From NCBI GenBank assembly GCA_949710005.1, contig OX453282.1:20937664-21001663 (forward strand): DNA of 64,000 nt. Reading direction: 5' to 3'. Origin of the DNA: Ricordea florida (Eukaryota > Cnidaria > Anthozoa > Corallimorpharia > Ricordeidae). Numbering within the stretch: the first letter of the stretch is position 1; each line of letters opens with the position of its first letter. The notes beneath the pieces were generated by a model. That model was given only the letters and a program-made list of their open reading frames with translations. It was not told where the DNA came from and did not search any database. Shown piece by piece: positions 63,408 to 64,000 of this stretch. Both the position numbers and the translations under genes were made by a program.

Positions 63408-64000
63408 CTAGGATATGATCATTTTAAATATACACCAACTCAGCAACCTTGTAACTTTAAGTAATCGTATTGGCTCACTACCTCGGGATATAGAACACTA
63501 GTCACCCTTCCTCCCTCCCTACGCAGGTTTTTTGGGGCTTTCGGACTTGAATGATGTGGACGTGCGTATTATAAGAGGAATTTTTCATTGCACCACTTTT
63601 TCACCACGAATTTGAGCTTCAAAACCTGTTGGGGAGACAGGCCCGACATATTTTTTTTGAGAATGTTATTATCTGATAATATAAAAGATTTAAACCAGCT
63701 TTGCGTTCACTACAGAACATCCGTTTAACTGCCATGTTAAGTAAATATAAATATTCTTCGATGATAGATAAAGCAATGTAAAATAACATTCATGCGTTAC
63801 CTACGTTACGTATTACAAGTTTAATCATAACTATAACAAAATTCTCAAATCTAATTGGTTATCAACTGCCCTGATTTCAGCCTTAATAGGACAATACGTG
63901 TCATGCCTGAGTAATTGGACAGTATCCGCCATCACGCGCGCGCTTAAATGGCTTTTTTTTTTTACTGCTAGCAAAAAAAATGTTGGAATCTCATGTGTTT
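63408..64000. other. Intron upstream of the first visible exon
   Basis: No signal-peptide exon or promoter was found on the minus strand; the start of the phosphatase gene is outside the window. Confidence 0.5.

Noticed and set aside
1..64000. CRISPR arrays, operons or bacterial promoters
   Set aside because: Spliceosomal introns, SINEs and LINEs show this is animal nuclear DNA; the regular repeats present are microsatellites or segmental duplications.

Overview
The window looks like a cnidarian nuclear genome, most likely a stony coral. It is AT-rich and intron-rich, and it combines a multidomain receptor tyrosine phosphatase with a dense load of Penelope, Kolobok, Polinton-like, CR1/L2-like and tRNA-SINE elements plus many fold-back MITEs. 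The species cannot be named from the sequence alone.

One host gene dominates. A receptor-type protein tyrosine phosphatase (RPTP) lies on the minus strand. Thirty-two phase-compatible coding exons run from about 63,407 down to a stop codon at 8,005-8,007; the 5' end (signal peptide) is beyond the right edge. Hand-joined, the exons total 5,147 nt, which is a 2-nt split codon plus 1,715 codons including the stop. From N to C terminus the predicted protein has an F-type lectin (fucolectin) domain, an F5/8C discoidin domain, four near-identical FN3 exons, two further FN3 domains, a membrane-proximal region, one transmembrane helix, an apparently active D1 phosphatase and a probably catalytically weak D2.

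Region by region: 1-2,000 holds a broken Polinton-type DNA polymerase B fragment. 2,000-8,000 is 3' flank with dispersed repeats, a MITE and a SINE. 8,005-16,700 holds the D2 exons; a 3.3-kb TA-flanked repeat-armed element sits in the last intron and a 689-bp hairpin element lies further up. 16,700-23,400 is an intron filled by LINE fragments and a Penelope-like element (PLE) with a hammerhead ribozyme next to its ORF start. 23,400-35,900 carries the D2 start, D1, juxtamembrane and TM exons; a second hammerhead ribozyme sits in a small insertion with a 13-bp target-site duplication at 29.1-29.6 kb. 36,500-38,800 encodes the membrane-proximal ectodomain. 39,124-45,717 is a complete TTAA-flanked Kolobok transposon with an apparently intact 9-exon THAP transposase and, on the opposite strand, a 3-exon gene for a P2X7 'ballast'-like domain. 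46,400-47,700 carries two FN3 exons. 48,344-60,592 is a near-identical tandem triplication (about 4.08 kb per unit), each unit with one whole FN3 exon. 60,491-63,407 encodes the discoidin and lectin domains.

The strongest leads are the very recent triplication expanding FN3 number in a lectin/discoidin phosphatase, the Kolobok element carrying a P2X7-ballast gene, and the two independent hammerhead ribozymes. All exon models come from reading splice sites, phase and family motifs by eye; no database search or transcript data were available.
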